From the NCBI GenBank assembly GCA_015056735.1, contig SVFT01000006.1, positions 62,001-126,000 on the forward strand: a stretch of DNA of 64,000 bases, written 5' to 3'. Both the position numbers and the translations under genes were made by a program. This stretch comes from Lachnospiraceae bacterium (GTDB lineage Bacteria; Bacillota; Clostridia; Lachnospirales; Lachnospiraceae). This document shows, piece by piece, positions 37,250 through 46,724 of the stretch; position 1 is the first letter of the stretch; the number at the start of each line of letters is the position of its first letter. Under the pieces are notes generated by a model that was given only the letters and a program-made list of their open reading frames with translations, was not told the DNA's origin and searched no databases.

Positions 37250-38647
37250 GTGAAAACGATCGCATTTCATAACCTTGGCTGCAAGGTAAACGCATATGAG
37301 ACAGACGCCATGATGGAGTCGCTTACAGCGGCCGGATATCAGATCGTTCCCTTTGAATCGGAGGCGGACATCTATATCGTGAATACCTGCTCCGTGACCA
37401 ATATCGCGGACCGCAAGAGCCGTCAGATGCTCCACCGCGCCAAGAAACTGAATCCGGACGCCGTCGTTGTCGCGGTCGGATGCTATGTCCAGACCGGAAA
37501 GGAACGCATCGAAAAAGATGATGCGATCGATCTGGCGATCGGCAATAACCGCAAGAAAGAGATCGTAACGATCCTTGAGAAGTACTTAAATGAACGTGAG
37601 CAGAGTCCTGAAAAGCGTTTTGCTTATGACCTGTATATTCCGGACCTATCAAAACCCGTCTCATACGAAGAACTGACGATCAAAAGCACGGGGAAAAACA
37701 CGCGTGCCTATATCAAAGTGCAGGACGGGTGCAACCAGTTCTGCAGTTATTGCATCATTCCGTATGCACGCGGCCGTGTGCGGAGCAGGAAAAAGGACGA
37801 CATTCTGGCGGAAGCGCAGGGCCTGTCCGATGCGGGCTATAAGGAGATCGTTCTGACGGGTATCCATCTTTGTTCATATGGGCTTGATTTTCTCAAAGAA
37901 GAGCATGAGAAAAGGGCGGATGCGCAGGGGGAATATGATTATCTGCAGCAGACATACCAAAACGGCTATCTGCTCGATCTGATCCGCGCGCTCTGCCGGA
38001 TCGACGGTATAGAACGTGTGCGTTTGGGCTCGCTTGAGCCAAGGATCGTCACGGTGCAGTTTGCCGAGGCGCTTGCTTCGGAGCAGAAGGTCTGTCCGCA
38101 TTTTCACTTATCGATGCAAAGCGGCTGCGATGCGACCCTGACGCGGATGAACAGACACTATACGTCAGCGGAGTTTCGGGAGAAGGTGGAGATACTTCGG
38201 CGCACCTACAGGGACGTGGCGGTCACGACAGATGTGATCGTCGGTTTTCCGGGCGAGACAGACGAAGAATTTGAGACGACGCGCCGTTATCTTGATGCGC
38301 TGAATCTTTATGAGATGCATGTGTTTAAGTATTCCAAGCGGCAGGGGACAAGGGCGGCGACGATGCCCGGGCAGCTGACCGAGGCTGTCAAGAGCGCGCG
38401 AAGCGATATTCTTCTTTCCATGGAAGAGCGGCAATCCCGCGCATTCAGGGAGCGTTTTCTGGATCGCACCATACCGGTCCTTTTTGAGGAAGCATACGAA
38501 GAGGGCGGCAAACGCTATATGATCGGCCATACAAGAGAGTATGTCCGGGTCGCGGTCGAGACGGATGAGGATCTGCGCAATTGCCTTAAAGATGTATATC
38601 TTACGGGCTTTCTGGCAAACGATCTGATGATCGGAGAAGCGGTATAA
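37250..38647 (+). CDS. mtaB: tRNA (N6-L-threonylcarbamoyladenosine(37)-C2)-methylthiotransferase
   Basis: Radical SAM methylthiotransferase turning t6A37 into ms2t6A37 in tRNA (465 aa). The N-terminal cluster domain shows FHNLGCKVN and NTCSVTNIADRKSRQ with its three Cys; the core motif is CNQFCSYCIIPYARGRVRS (CxxxCxxC). FPGETDEEFE and a C-terminal TRAM domain follow. GTG 37250 is preferred since GAAGGGA lies 6 bases before it; ATG 37235 is the alternative. NIADRKSRQ and related blocks point to MtaB rather than MiaB or RimO. Confidence 0.93.
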   Translation: MKTIAFHNLGCKVNAYETDAMMESLTAAGYQIVPFESEADIYIVNTCSVTNIADRKSRQMLHRAKKLNPDAVVVAVGCYVQTGKERIEKDDAIDLAIGNNRKKEIVTILEKYLNEREQSPEKRFAYDLYIPDLSKPVSYEELTIKSTGKNTRAYIKVQDGCNQFCSYCIIPYARGRVRSRKKDDILAEAQGLSDAGYKEIVLTGIHLCSYGLDFLKEEHEKRADAQGEYDYLQQTYQNGYLLDLIRALCRIDGIERVRLGSLEPRIVTVQFAEALASEQKVCPHFHLSMQSGCDATLTRMNRHYTSAEFREKVEILRRTYRDVAVTTDVIVGFPGETDEEFETTRRYLDALNLYEMHVFKYSKRQGTRAATMPGQLTEAVKSARSDILLSMEERQSRAFRERFLDRTIPVLFEEAYEEGGKRYMIGHTREYVRVAVETDEDLRNCLKDVYLTGFLANDLMIGEAV

Positions 38648-38673
38648 CAAGGACGTGCGAGCGGGTGCGCAGG

Positions 38674-38702
38674 TTGAATTTTCCCAGATAATAAGGTAAG
38701 AT
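38674..38702 (+). promoter_or_regulatory. Candidate promoter of ireB-ruvX
   Basis: TTGAAT (38674-38679) and TAAGAT (38697-38702) are 17 bases apart, 34 bases before the ireB ATG. Confidence 0.4.
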
Positions 38703-38736
38703 GAGAGGACAACAGATACGTAAAGGAGAGAGGATC

Positions 38737-39015
38737 ATGGCGATGGATTTGGAAAGCACGCAGTTTTTTAACGTTGAAGCCGAGCCGGAAACAGCGGTGA
38801 AGATCGTTCTGTCGACGGTATATGAAGCGCTGTCGGAGAAGGGTTACAACCCGGTCAACCAGATCGTCGGCTATATTATGTCCGGTGATCCCACGTATAT
38901 CACGAGTCACAAGAGCGCAAGAAGCCTGATCATGAAGGTGGAGCGCGATGAGCTGGTGGAAGAGATGCTGACGGAGTACATCAAGTCCAACCACTGGGAT
39001 CAGGAGCATAAATAG
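38737..39015 (+). CDS. IreB-family regulatory phosphoprotein (UPF0297)
   Basis: A 92-residue protein of the IreB/YrzL family: FNVEAEPETAVKIVL, YEALSEKGYNPVNQIVGY and SGDPTYITSHKSAR are near-identical to the family pattern. In Enterococcus IreB is a target of the Ser/Thr kinase IreK and affects cephalosporin resistance and cell-wall control. AAAGGAGAG lies 6 bases before ATG 38737. It leads the conserved trio with ruvX and a DUF1292 gene. Confidence 0.93.
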   Translation: MAMDLESTQFFNVEAEPETAVKIVLSTVYEALSEKGYNPVNQIVGYIMSGDPTYITSHKSARSLIMKVERDELVEEMLTEYIKSNHWDQEHK

Positions 39016-39018
39016 CAT

Positions 39019-39456
39019 ATGAGGATCATGGGTTTGGACTACGGGTCCAAGACGATGGGGGTTGCGATCAGTGATCCGCTGCTCATCACGGCGCAGGGGA
39101 TCGAGATCATCAGGCGCGAGAAGGAGACTAAGCTTCGCAAGACGCTTGCAAGGATCGAGGAACTGATCACGGAGTACGAAGTGACGGAGATCGTGCTCGG
39201 TTTTCCCAAGAATATGAATGATACGGTGGGCGAGAGAGCGAAGAAGTCTCTTGAGCTCAAAGAGATGCTGGAGAGAAGGACCGGTCTTCCTGTAACGATG
39301 TGGGATGAACGGCTTACGACAGTTGCGGCCGATAAGGCGATGATGGAGGCCGGGATCCGCAGAGAGAACCGAAAGGACTATGTCGATCAGATTGCGGCGA
39401 CATTTATCCTGCAGGGGTATCTGGACTCCAAAGCGATGCAGAAACAGGACGAATGA
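39019..39456 (+). CDS. ruvX: Putative pre-16S rRNA nuclease / Holliday junction resolvase YqgF
   Basis: RNase H-fold protein (145 aa). [17 protein letters not shown] has the first catalytic Asp, [18 protein letters not shown] the conserved middle block, and [11 protein letters not shown] the later acidic site. The family trims 16S rRNA 5' ends or resolves junctions. It starts 4 bases after ireB, with the next gene close behind: the usual Firmicutes order yrzL-yrrK-yrzB. Confidence 0.94.
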   Translation: MRIMGLDYGSKTMGVAISDPLLITAQGIEIIRREKETKLRKTLARIEELITEYEVTEIVLGFPKNMNDTVGERAKKSLELKEMLERRTGLPVTMWDERLTTVAADKAMMEAGIRRENRKDYVDQIAATFILQGYLDSKAMQKQDE

Positions 39457-39460
39457 CAAT

Positions 39461-39718
39461 ATGATGGAGAAGATCGTATTTAATCCGGACGATGGCAATC
39501 CGGTTGAATTATTTGTGTTGGAACAGACGATGATCGGAGGCCGGAACTATATTCTCGTGACAGACTCTGAAGAGGATGATGGGGAAGCCTTCATTATGCG
39601 TGATGTTTCATCACCCGAGGATTCGGAAGCGGTGTATGAGCCCGTGGAAGATGATACGGAACTGAAAGCGGTGGCGGATGTTTTTGCCAAAATGTTAGAC
39701 GACGTGGATCTTGTCTAG
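39461..39718 (+). CDS. DUF1292 protein (YrzB-like)
   Basis: An 85-residue, very acidic protein: MMEKIVFNPDDGNPVELFVL, RNYILVTDSEEDDGEAFI and a Glu/Asp-rich tail. This is DUF1292, of unknown biochemical role, nearly always found after the yqgF gene. The MM start at 39461 lies 5 bases after the ruvX stop. Function is not proposed beyond the conserved link with ireB and ruvX. Confidence 0.88.
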   Translation: MMEKIVFNPDDGNPVELFVLEQTMIGGRNYILVTDSEEDDGEAFIMRDVSSPEDSEAVYEPVEDDTELKAVADVFAKMLDDVDLV

Positions 39719-39782
39719 GAGAGCCGGTGTGAGCGGACTTTCCCGAGATCTGCATTTACAAAAAAGAAATCGAGGTATTTAG

Positions 39783-41459
39783 TTGAGAAAAAAGAAAATT
39801 GAAAATAACGGTTCCAAGCTGAAGATCATTCCTTTGGGTGGCCTGGAACAGATTGGACTTAACATTACTGCCTTTGAATACGAAGACAGTATTATTGTTG
39901 TGGATTGCGGATTGTCATTCCCGGACGATGATATGCTGGGGATCGATCTTGTCATTCCGGATGTGACATATTTAAAAGAGAATATCGACAGGGTCAAGGG
40001 CTTTGTGATCACGCACGGTCACGAGGACCATATCGGCGCTCTTCCTTATGTGTTAAAAGAAGTGAATGTGCCGCTCTATGCGACAAAGCTGACGATGGGT
40101 ATCATTGAAAACAAGCTCACAGAGCATAATCTGATGAAGACCACGAAGCGCAAGGTGGTAAAGTTCGGACAGTCTATCAATCTCGGACAGTTCCGCGTGG
40201 AATTCATCAAGACGAACCACAGTATCGTTGATGCAGCAGCACTTGCGATCTACTCGCCGGCAGGTACCGTGTTCCATACAGGCGACTTTAAAGTGGACTA
40301 TACGCCTGTATACGGCGATTCCATCGATCTGCAGAGGATCGCAGAGATCGGGAAAAAGGGTGTTCTGGCGCTGATGTGCGACTCTACGAACGCGGAGCGT
40401 CCCGGCTTCACTGCTTCCGAGCGTACGGTCGGACGGACATTTGACAATATTTTCTCCGAACATAAGAATACAAGGATCATCATCGCGACATTCGCATCAA
40501 ATGTGGACCGCGTGCAGCAGATCATCAACTCTGCCAATAAATTCGACCGTAAGGTTGTAGTCGAGGGGCGTAGCATGGTCAGCATCATCGATACGGCGCA
40601 GAAGCTGCATCGTATCAGTGTTCCGGACAATACGCTGATCGACATCGAACAGCTGAAGAACTATCCGGACGAGAAAACGGTCATCATCACGACCGGCAGC
40701 CAGGGCGAGAGCATGGCGGCACTCTCCAGGATGGCGAGCAACACGCACAAGAAGATCTCGATCAAGCCGGGCGATACGGTCATTTTCTCATCGCATCCGA
40801 TCCCTGGCAATGAGAAGGCGGTAACGAAGGTCATCAACGAACTCATCATGAAGGGCGCTGACGTGATCTTCCAGGATGTCCATGTATCGGGACACGCCTG
40901 CCAGGAAGAGATCAAGCTGATCTATACGCTTGTGCGTCCGAAATATGCGATCCCGGTACACGGCGAGTATAAACATCTGATGGCGCAGGCGCACCTCGCA
41001 CAGGATCTTGGTATCGACAAGAAGAATATCTTCATTCTTGCATCCGGCGATGTGCTTGAGCTTAATGAGGACGGTGCTAAGAAAGAAGGAAAAGTGACGA
41101 CCGGCAGCATCCTGGTTGACGGCCTTGGCGTCGGCGATGTCGGCAATGTAGTCCTTCGCGATCGCCAGCACCTTGCGGAAGACGGGATCCTGATCGTTGC
41201 CATGTCGCTTGACGGCGTCGGCAACCAGCTCGTGGCGGGACCGGATATCGTATCCCGTGGTTTCGTTTATGTAAAAGAGTCCGATGAACTTATTGCGGAA
41301 GCAAAAGAGATCATCGAAGCGGCCGTTTTGGATCTGCTCGATCGCGGTATCAGCGACTGGGGCAAGATCAAGAGCACGGTCAAAGATAAACTGAGCGACT
41401 TCGTATGGAAGAAAACGAAGCGTCGCCCCATGATCCTCCCCATCATCATGGACGTTTAA
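39783..41459 (+). CDS. Ribonuclease J
   Basis: Metallo-beta-lactamase/beta-CASP ribonuclease with endo- and 5'-exonuclease activity in RNA turnover (558 aa). IIPLGGLEQIGLN opens it; THGHEDHIGALP is the zinc motif; FHTGDFKVD, HPIPGNEKAV, HVSGHACQEE and VHGEYKHL follow in beta-CASP order; the C-terminal domain ends RPMILPIIMDV. The start is TTG 39783 with a modest SD (GAGGT). It may be RNase J1 or J2; the intact HxHxDH favours an active enzyme. Confidence 0.95.
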   Translation: MRKKKIENNGSKLKIIPLGGLEQIGLNITAFEYEDSIIVVDCGLSFPDDDMLGIDLVIPDVTYLKENIDRVKGFVITHGHEDHIGALPYVLKEVNVPLYATKLTMGIIENKLTEHNLMKTTKRKVVKFGQSINLGQFRVEFIKTNHSIVDAAALAIYSPAGTVFHTGDFKVDYTPVYGDSIDLQRIAEIGKKGVLALMCDSTNAERPGFTASERTVGRTFDNIFSEHKNTRIIIATFASNVDRVQQIINSANKFDRKVVVEGRSMVSIIDTAQKLHRISVPDNTLIDIEQLKNYPDEKTVIITTGSQGESMAALSRMASNTHKKISIKPGDTVIFSSHPIPGNEKAVTKVINELIMKGADVIFQDVHVSGHACQEEIKLIYTLVRPKYAIPVHGEYKHLMAQAHLAQDLGIDKKNIFILASGDVLELNEDGAKKEGKVTTGSILVDGLGVGDVGNVVLRDRQHLAEDGILIVAMSLDGVGNQLVAGPDIVSRGFVYVKESDELIAEAKEIIEAAVLDLLDRGISDWGKIKSTVKDKLSDFVWKKTKRRPMILPIIMDV

Positions 41460-41486
41460 GGTAAGCAGCAAAGGAGTATGGGATAG

Positions 41487-41876
41487 ATGGACGCGAAGCA
41501 GTTTCTGGTTTCCGTAGTGACCGTCATCTTCAAGGTGGTGGTCGCGGCCATTATTTTGATGTATGTATATCGCTATGCCGTGACGGCATATGATTACGGT
41601 TTCCGCATTTTCGGTGAGCCTGCGATGGATGCAGAGCCGGGACGCGATGTGGAAATCATTGTAAAAGATGAATACACCGTAGCGGACATCGCTCTTCTTC
41701 TTGAAGAGAAGGGCCTCATCCGCGATGCGAAGCTTTTTGAACTGCAGGAAAAACTGTCCGGCTTGAAGGAAGGCATCGCACCCGGAACGTATAAGCTCAA
41801 TACGGCCATGACGATCGAAGAGATGCTGACGATCATGGCAGCCGATGCGGCGACCGCCGAGACGGAGGAGTCATAG
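41487..41876 (+). CDS. MltG-like membrane protein lacking the catalytic domain
   Basis: A 129-residue protein with one membrane helix (about 8-30, FLVSVVTVIFKVVVAAIILM) and an extracellular LysM-like segment: VKDEYTVADIALLLEEKGLI and APGTYKLNTAMTIEEML match the N-terminal part of endolytic transglycosylase MltG/YceG. The catalytic glutamate domain is absent, and the gene ends with its own stop before trmR. In Bacillus the full-length mltG sits in this very place, so this is a shortened form. It may bind glycan or scaffold; it cannot cut. Confidence 0.75.
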   Translation: MDAKQFLVSVVTVIFKVVVAAIILMYVYRYAVTAYDYGFRIFGEPAMDAEPGRDVEIIVKDEYTVADIALLLEEKGLIRDAKLFELQEKLSGLKEGIAPGTYKLNTAMTIEEMLTIMAADAATAETEES

Positions 41877-41877
41877 T

Positions 41878-42516
41878 ATGGATCCCGAACGAATCGTCAG
41901 CTTTATCAATTCGCTCGATACGGAGATCCCCGAATACTTAAGTGCGTTGGAATCCTATTCGCGTAAGACGGATATTCCGATCATCCGGCACGAGATGCAG
42001 AGTCTTCTTCGCGTGATGCTGACACTTACAAGGCCGCAGGAGATTCTGGAAGTCGGGACGGCGATCGGCTTTTCGTCTCTTTTTATGAGCGAATATGCGC
42101 CGGCGGGGTGTCATATCACGACGATCGAGAAGTATGAGAAAAGGATTCCGCTTGCAAAAGAGAACTTTAAAAAAGCGGGAAAAGAGGACGCGATCACACT
42201 CCTTGAGGGTGATGCAACGGATATCTTGAAGACGCTGGACGGACCTTATGATCTCATCTTCATGGATGCGGCCAAGGGCCAGTACATTCACTTTCTGCCC
42301 GATATTCTGCGCCTTCTGAAAAAAGGCGGCGTGCTTCTTTCCGACAACGTCCTGCAGGACGGAGACGTGCTGGAATCGCGTTTTGCGGTCACGAGACGGA
42401 ACCGCACGATCCACAGCAGGATGCGGGATTATCTGTATGAACTGAAACACAATGACGAGCTGGAGACCGTGATCCTGACCATCGGGGACGGGACAGCGGT
42501 CAGTGTCAGAAAATAG
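41878..42516 (+). CDS. tRNA 5-hydroxyuridine methyltransferase TrmR-like O-methyltransferase
   Basis: Class I SAM O-methyltransferase (212 aa), YrrM-like. EILEVGTAIGFSSLFM is the SAM loop, TTIEKYEKRIPLAKENF the acidic strand, and FMDAAKGQYIHFLPDIL the metal-ligand stretch of this family. In Bacillus, TrmR methylates ho5U34 to mo5U34. The U32-family gene right after it is the hydroxylation partner, which supports this name. ATG 41878 overlaps the previous stop (TAGTATG) closely, with GGAGGAG upstream. Confidence 0.85.
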   Translation: MDPERIVSFINSLDTEIPEYLSALESYSRKTDIPIIRHEMQSLLRVMLTLTRPQEILEVGTAIGFSSLFMSEYAPAGCHITTIEKYEKRIPLAKENFKKAGKEDAITLLEGDATDILKTLDGPYDLIFMDAAKGQYIHFLPDILRLLKKGGVLLSDNVLQDGDVLESRFAVTRRNRTIHSRMRDYLYELKHNDELETVILTIGDGTAVSVRK

Positions 42517-42525
42517 AGGAATACC

Positions 42526-43767
42526 ATGGTTAAAAAACCGGAACTTCTGATCCCTGCGGGATCGCTGGAAGTACTGAAGACCGCCGTTATGTTTGGTGCG
42601 GATGCGGTCTATATCGGCGGCGAAGCTTTTGGACTTCGCGCAAAGGCGAAGAACTTTTCCGACAAGGATATGCGGGAAGGGATCGATTTTGCGCATGCGC
42701 ACGGTGTCAGAGTCCATGTGACCGCCAATATTCTGGCGCATGACTACGATCTGGACGGTGCCAGAGAATACATGCGAGAGCTCCGTGATCTGAAACCGGA
42801 TGCACTGATCATTGCAGATCCCGGTATGTTTACGATCGCGAAGGAAGAGTGCCCGGAGATCGAGCGGCACATTTCCACGCAGGCCAACAATACGAACTAT
42901 ATGACATATCGTTTCTGGCACGAGCAGGGTGCAAAGCGCGTTGTGGCAGCCAGAGAATTATCGCTTGGAGAGATCGAGGATATCCGCGCACACATACCGG
43001 ATGACCTCGAGATCGAAGCATTCGTGCACGGAGCGATGTGTATCTCCTATTCCGGCAGATGCCTCTTAAGCAACTTTATGGCGGGCCGCGATGCGAACCG
43101 CGGCGCCTGCACACATCCCTGCCGCTGGAAATATGCGGTCGTAGAGGAGAAGCGCCCGGGCGAGTACTATCCCGTAGAAGAGAATGAGCGCGGGACGTAT
43201 ATCTTTAACTCCAAAGACCTTTGTATGATCGAGCATATCCCCGAGCTTGTGAGAGCGGGGATCGACAGTTTCAAGATCGAAGGACGTATGAAGACGGCGC
43301 TTTATGTTGCGACCGTTGCACGAACCTATCGCAAGGCGATCGATGACTTCTTCGAATCGGAAGAGAAGTACCGCGCGAATATGGACTGGTACCGTGCTGA
43401 GATCTCTAAGTGCACGTACAGACGCTTTACGACGGGCTTCTTCTTCGGTAAGCCTGATGAGGAAGCGCAGGTCTATGACAGCAACACGTATATCAATGAG
43501 TATATCTACCTTGGGATCGTAGAAGATGTGGATGATCGCGGTTTTGCCAGGATCACGCAGCGCAATAAGTTCTGCAAAGGAGATGCGATCGAGATCATGC
43601 AGCCGGACGGTACCAACATTCCGGTGACGGTAAAAGCGCTTTACGATGAAGAGGGACAGGAAGCCACGAGTGCGCCGCACCCGCAGCAGACCCTGTTTTT
43701 GGATCTGTCGGCATCGGCAAGACCTTATGACCTGCTTCGTGTAAAAAAAGAGCAGACGGCGGAATGA
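42526..43767 (+). CDS. U32-family protein, TrhP-like (tRNA uridine 5-hydroxylation)
   Basis: A 413-residue peptidase-U32-family protein. LIPAGSLEVLKTAVMFGADAVY opens the domain; EAFVHGAMCISYSGRCLLSN carries the U32 signature with its Cys residues, and CTHPCRWKY adds two more probable Fe-S ligands. In Bacillus and E. coli such proteins (TrhP, YrrO) help make ho5U34 in tRNA using prephenate. It starts 9 bases after trmR, giving the pair that makes mo5U. Peptidase activity is unlikely. Confidence 0.88.
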   Translation: MVKKPELLIPAGSLEVLKTAVMFGADAVYIGGEAFGLRAKAKNFSDKDMREGIDFAHAHGVRVHVTANILAHDYDLDGAREYMRELRDLKPDALIIADPGMFTIAKEECPEIERHISTQANNTNYMTYRFWHEQGAKRVVAARELSLGEIEDIRAHIPDDLEIEAFVHGAMCISYSGRCLLSNFMAGRDANRGACTHPCRWKYAVVEEKRPGEYYPVEENERGTYIFNSKDLCMIEHIPELVRAGIDSFKIEGRMKTALYVATVARTYRKAIDDFFESEEKYRANMDWYRAEISKCTYRRFTTGFFFGKPDEEAQVYDSNTYINEYIYLGIVEDVDDRGFARITQRNKFCKGDAIEIMQPDGTNIPVTVKALYDEEGQEATSAPHPQQTLFLDLSASARPYDLLRVKKEQTAE

Positions 43768-43795
43768 TCCGCCTGATGCGTTAAGGGGAGAAAAT

Positions 43796-45907
43796 ATGGA
43801 AAAGATCACAAATGTGGAAGAACTGTTTGCGGAAAATGTCTTCACGATCGGCAAGATGCGTGAGTATCTGCCGAAGGAGGTATTTGCGGAAGTACGTCGC
43901 GTCATGGACGAGGGCGGAGAGCTTTCCAGACAGGCCGCGGATGAAGTCGCAAAAGCAATGAAGGACTGGGCCGTTGAACGCGGCGCTACCCATTATACGC
44001 ACTGGTTCCAGCCACTGACGGGTATTACCGCAGAAAAGCATGATTCCTTTGTTTCAAGTCCCGATGAGGATGGCAAAACGGTTCTTGAATTCTCCGGTAA
44101 GGCGCTTATTAAGGGTGAGTCGGACGCTTCGTCTTTTCCGTCCGGCGGTCTGCGCCCGACATTTGAAGCGCGCGGCTATACGGCATGGGACATCACTTCT
44201 CCCGCATTTTTAAAAGAGACGGGTGCAGGCGTGACGCTTTGCATCCCGACAGCGTTTTATTCCCATACGGGCGAGGCGCTCGATAAGAAGACGCCGCTCC
44301 TTCGTTCGATGGATGCGATCTCTGAGCAGACCGTACGTCTGCTTCGCCTTTTCGGCGACAAAGAAACGAAAAAAGTCATTCCCTGCGCCGGCGCTGAACA
44401 GGAGTACTTCCTGGTAGACAGAGATCTGTATTTAAAGCGCGAAGACCTGATCTTTGCAGGCCGTACGCTTTTCGGTGCATCCGCTCCCAAAGGACAGGAG
44501 ATGGATGATCACTATTCGGGTGTCATCCGTGAACGTATCGGCGCATATATGCGCGACTTAAACGAAGAGCTGTGGAAGCTCGGCGTGACGGCAAAGACGC
44601 AGCACAACGAGGCGGCACCCGCTCAGCACGAGCTCGCTTCGATCTATGAAAACTGCAATACCGCCGGCGATCATAACCAGGTTGTTATGGAAGCGATGAA
44701 ACGTGTAGCCGGGCATCATGGCCTGACATGTCTTTTGCATGAAAAGCCTTTTGAGGGCGTAAACGGTTCCGGTAAGCATGATAACTGGTCACTTATGACA
44801 GATACCGGCGTAAACCTTGTCGATCCGGGCAAGACGCCGCATGAGAATATCCAGTTTCTTCTGATCCTTGCATGCATCATCAAGGCAGTCGATACGCATG
44901 CGGACCTCCTCCGTCAGAGTGCGGCGGATGTCGGCAATGATCATCGTCTGGGCGCGGCAGAGGCACCGCCGGCGATCATCTCCGTATCGCTCGGCCAGCA
45001 GCTTGAGGATGTGGTCCGTCAGCTTGTCGAGACGGGGGCGGCAACAAGAAGCCGCAAGGGCGGAAAGCTCAGTACCGGCGTATCCACGCTTCCCGATTTT
45101 GAGCGCGACGCGACAGACAGAAACCGTACGTCGCCGTTTGCTTTTACCGGCAACAAATTTGAATTCCGTATGGTGGGGAGCTCCGATTCCATCGCAAGCG
45201 CCAACACCATCTTAAATACGATCGTTGCGGAGGCATTCTCCGAAGCGGCGGACCGCTTAGAGAAAGAGCCGAGCATCGAGGCCGGCGTGCACAACCTGAT
45301 CAAGGAGTACCTTGCCGATCACCAGAGGATCATCTTCAGCGGCGACGGCTACTCCGAAGAATGGGTAAAAGAGGCAAAACGCCGCGGCCTTCCGAACATC
45401 CGCTCGATGGTGGAATCCGTTGATGCACTGACGACGGATAAGGCTGTACGCCTTTTTGAAAAGTTCGGGATCTTCACACGCACCGAGCTGGAATCCCGTG
45501 AAGAGATCCTGTACGAGACCTATGCAAAGACGATCAACATCGAAGCGCAGACCATGGTGGCGATGGCTTCGAAGCAGATCATCCCCGCTGTGATGTATTA
45601 TGCAGGACAGCTTGCGGAGTCTGCCAATGCCGTGAAGACGGCGGGCGCGGACGCATCCGTGCAGCTTGACGTCTTAAAGGCGGTATCGGCTGACCTCAAA
45701 GAGACCAAGGCGGCTCTTAAGAAGCTGGAAAAAGATATCGCTAAGGCTGCCACGATGCCGCAGGGCAAGAAGCAGGCATTTTTCTACAAGGATACGATCA
45801 CGGTCGACATGGACAATCTCCGTGCACCGGCAGATCGTCTCGAGATGATCGTCGACCGCGATGTATGGCCGTTCCCAACTTATGCGGACCTCTTGTTTGA
45901 GGTGTAG
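43796..45907 (+). CDS. Glutamine synthetase type III
   Basis: GSIII (GlnN-type) making glutamine from glutamate, ammonia and ATP (703 aa, the expected length; types I/II are much shorter). Hallmarks: SSFPSGGLRPTFEARGYTAW near the N-terminus, IPCAGAEQEYFLVD, KTQHNEAAPAQHELASIYE, NGSGKHDNWSLM and FEFRMVGSS. GGGGAGA precedes the ATG. It stands alone, with no nitrogen regulator beside it. Such enzymes are common in Clostridia and Bacteroides and may be the main ammonium-assimilating form here. Confidence 0.95.
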   Translation: MEKITNVEELFAENVFTIGKMREYLPKEVFAEVRRVMDEGGELSRQAADEVAKAMKDWAVERGATHYTHWFQPLTGITAEKHDSFVSSPDEDGKTVLEFSGKALIKGESDASSFPSGGLRPTFEARGYTAWDITSPAFLKETGAGVTLCIPTAFYSHTGEALDKKTPLLRSMDAISEQTVRLLRLFGDKETKKVIPCAGAEQEYFLVDRDLYLKREDLIFAGRTLFGASAPKGQEMDDHYSGVIRERIGAYMRDLNEELWKLGVTAKTQHNEAAPAQHELASIYENCNTAGDHNQVVMEAMKRVAGHHGLTCLLHEKPFEGVNGSGKHDNWSLMTDTGVNLVDPGKTPHENIQFLLILACIIKAVDTHADLLRQSAADVGNDHRLGAAEAPPAIISVSLGQQLEDVVRQLVETGAATRSRKGGKLSTGVSTLPDFERDATDRNRTSPFAFTGNKFEFRMVGSSDSIASANTILNTIVAEAFSEAADRLEKEPSIEAGVHNLIKEYLADHQRIIFSGDGYSEEWVKEAKRRGLPNIRSMVESVDALTTDKAVRLFEKFGIFTRTELESREEILYETYAKTINIEAQTMVAMASKQIIPAVMYYAGQLAESANAVKTAGADASVQLDVLKAVSADLKETKAALKKLEKDIAKAATMPQGKKQAFFYKDTITVDMDNLRAPADRLEMIVDRDVWPFPTYADLLFEV

Positions 45908-45960
45908 CATCGAGGCTCGGCAGAGACGTTTGAACAGTCGATCGATATGGAGGGGGAAAT

Positions 45961-46635
45961 ATGTACTGCAGGAATTGCGGAACGAAGCTTATTGATGACA
46001 GCCTTTTTTGTGATCACTGCGGCTGTGCGGTGTCACCGGCCGGTCGTACTTCTTCGAACTTTCGAGTTGCGTCCGGCGTTGAAAATGTTGTGTCCGAAAC
46101 GGTTAGGCAGACTTGCCATGCAAGAAGAAGCGCAGCCAAAGCTTTAAGTATCATTGCACTGCTGATCGCAGCCTCGGCTATTTATCTTCGGTTCTTTGTA
46201 AGCAGCCCGGAGTCAACTTTGAACAGGACGGTGAAGGCCGTTAATGAGATGGATCTGGCCGGAGCGATAGAGTGCTTCTCACCAAAGGTTCAGAGAGAGT
46301 ATAAAGCCATGATGGGTGTCGGCGATGCTATTCTGGGCATGGCCGGCCTGCCGAGCGGACTGGAATCATTTGTCGGATTAGCGCCGCTGATGGGCGACGA
46401 ATATGATGTCCCGCAGTGGCGTCTGGATGTTGTTGACGTGACGTATTCCGGGGAAAATTACGATGCATTTCCGATCAAGATCCCGGGGATCGAAAAGCTG
46501 TTGGCGAGTGATGCATATGTTACGGTTGACGAGTATAAAGACGGCGAATTCTATTTGAATGAAACGATCCATTTTAAGCGATACGGAAACGACGGATGGC
46601 TGATAGAGGATGACGTGTTCCGGCAGTTTACCTGA
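45961..46635 (+). CDS. Zinc-ribbon membrane protein
   Basis: A 224-residue protein with an N-terminal zinc ribbon (MYCRNCGTKLIDDSLFCDHCG, two CxxC pairs), a low-complexity linker, a single membrane helix (about 65-82, ALSIIALLIAASAIYLRFF) and an extracytoplasmic domain of about 140 residues that ends in KRYGNDGWLIEDDVF, like DUF4878-type lumazine-fold domains. Role unknown. ATGGAGGGGG lies 5-8 bases before the ATG. The base mix is a bit less G/C-rich than the neighbours. Confidence 0.7.
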   Translation: MYCRNCGTKLIDDSLFCDHCGCAVSPAGRTSSNFRVASGVENVVSETVRQTCHARRSAAKALSIIALLIAASAIYLRFFVSSPESTLNRTVKAVNEMDLAGAIECFSPKVQREYKAMMGVGDAILGMAGLPSGLESFVGLAPLMGDEYDVPQWRLDVVDVTYSGENYDAFPIKIPGIEKLLASDAYVTVDEYKDGEFYLNETIHFKRYGNDGWLIEDDVFRQFT

Positions 46636-46699
46636 CCCATGTTCAAAATAGATTTAAAAAGTGCTTGCATATTCGATGATTATCGTGTAATATAATCAA

Positions 46700-46718
46700 G
46701 TGGCTGTGATACAGCCAC
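46700..46718 (+). other. Perfect leader hairpin directly before tRNA-Gln
   Basis: GTGGCTGT, GAT and ACAGCCAC form a perfect 8-bp inverted repeat. It lies 7 bases before the tRNA 5' end and just after a TATAAT (46691-46696), so it is in the tRNA precursor leader. Confidence 0.8.
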
Positions 46719-46724
46719 GGTTTT

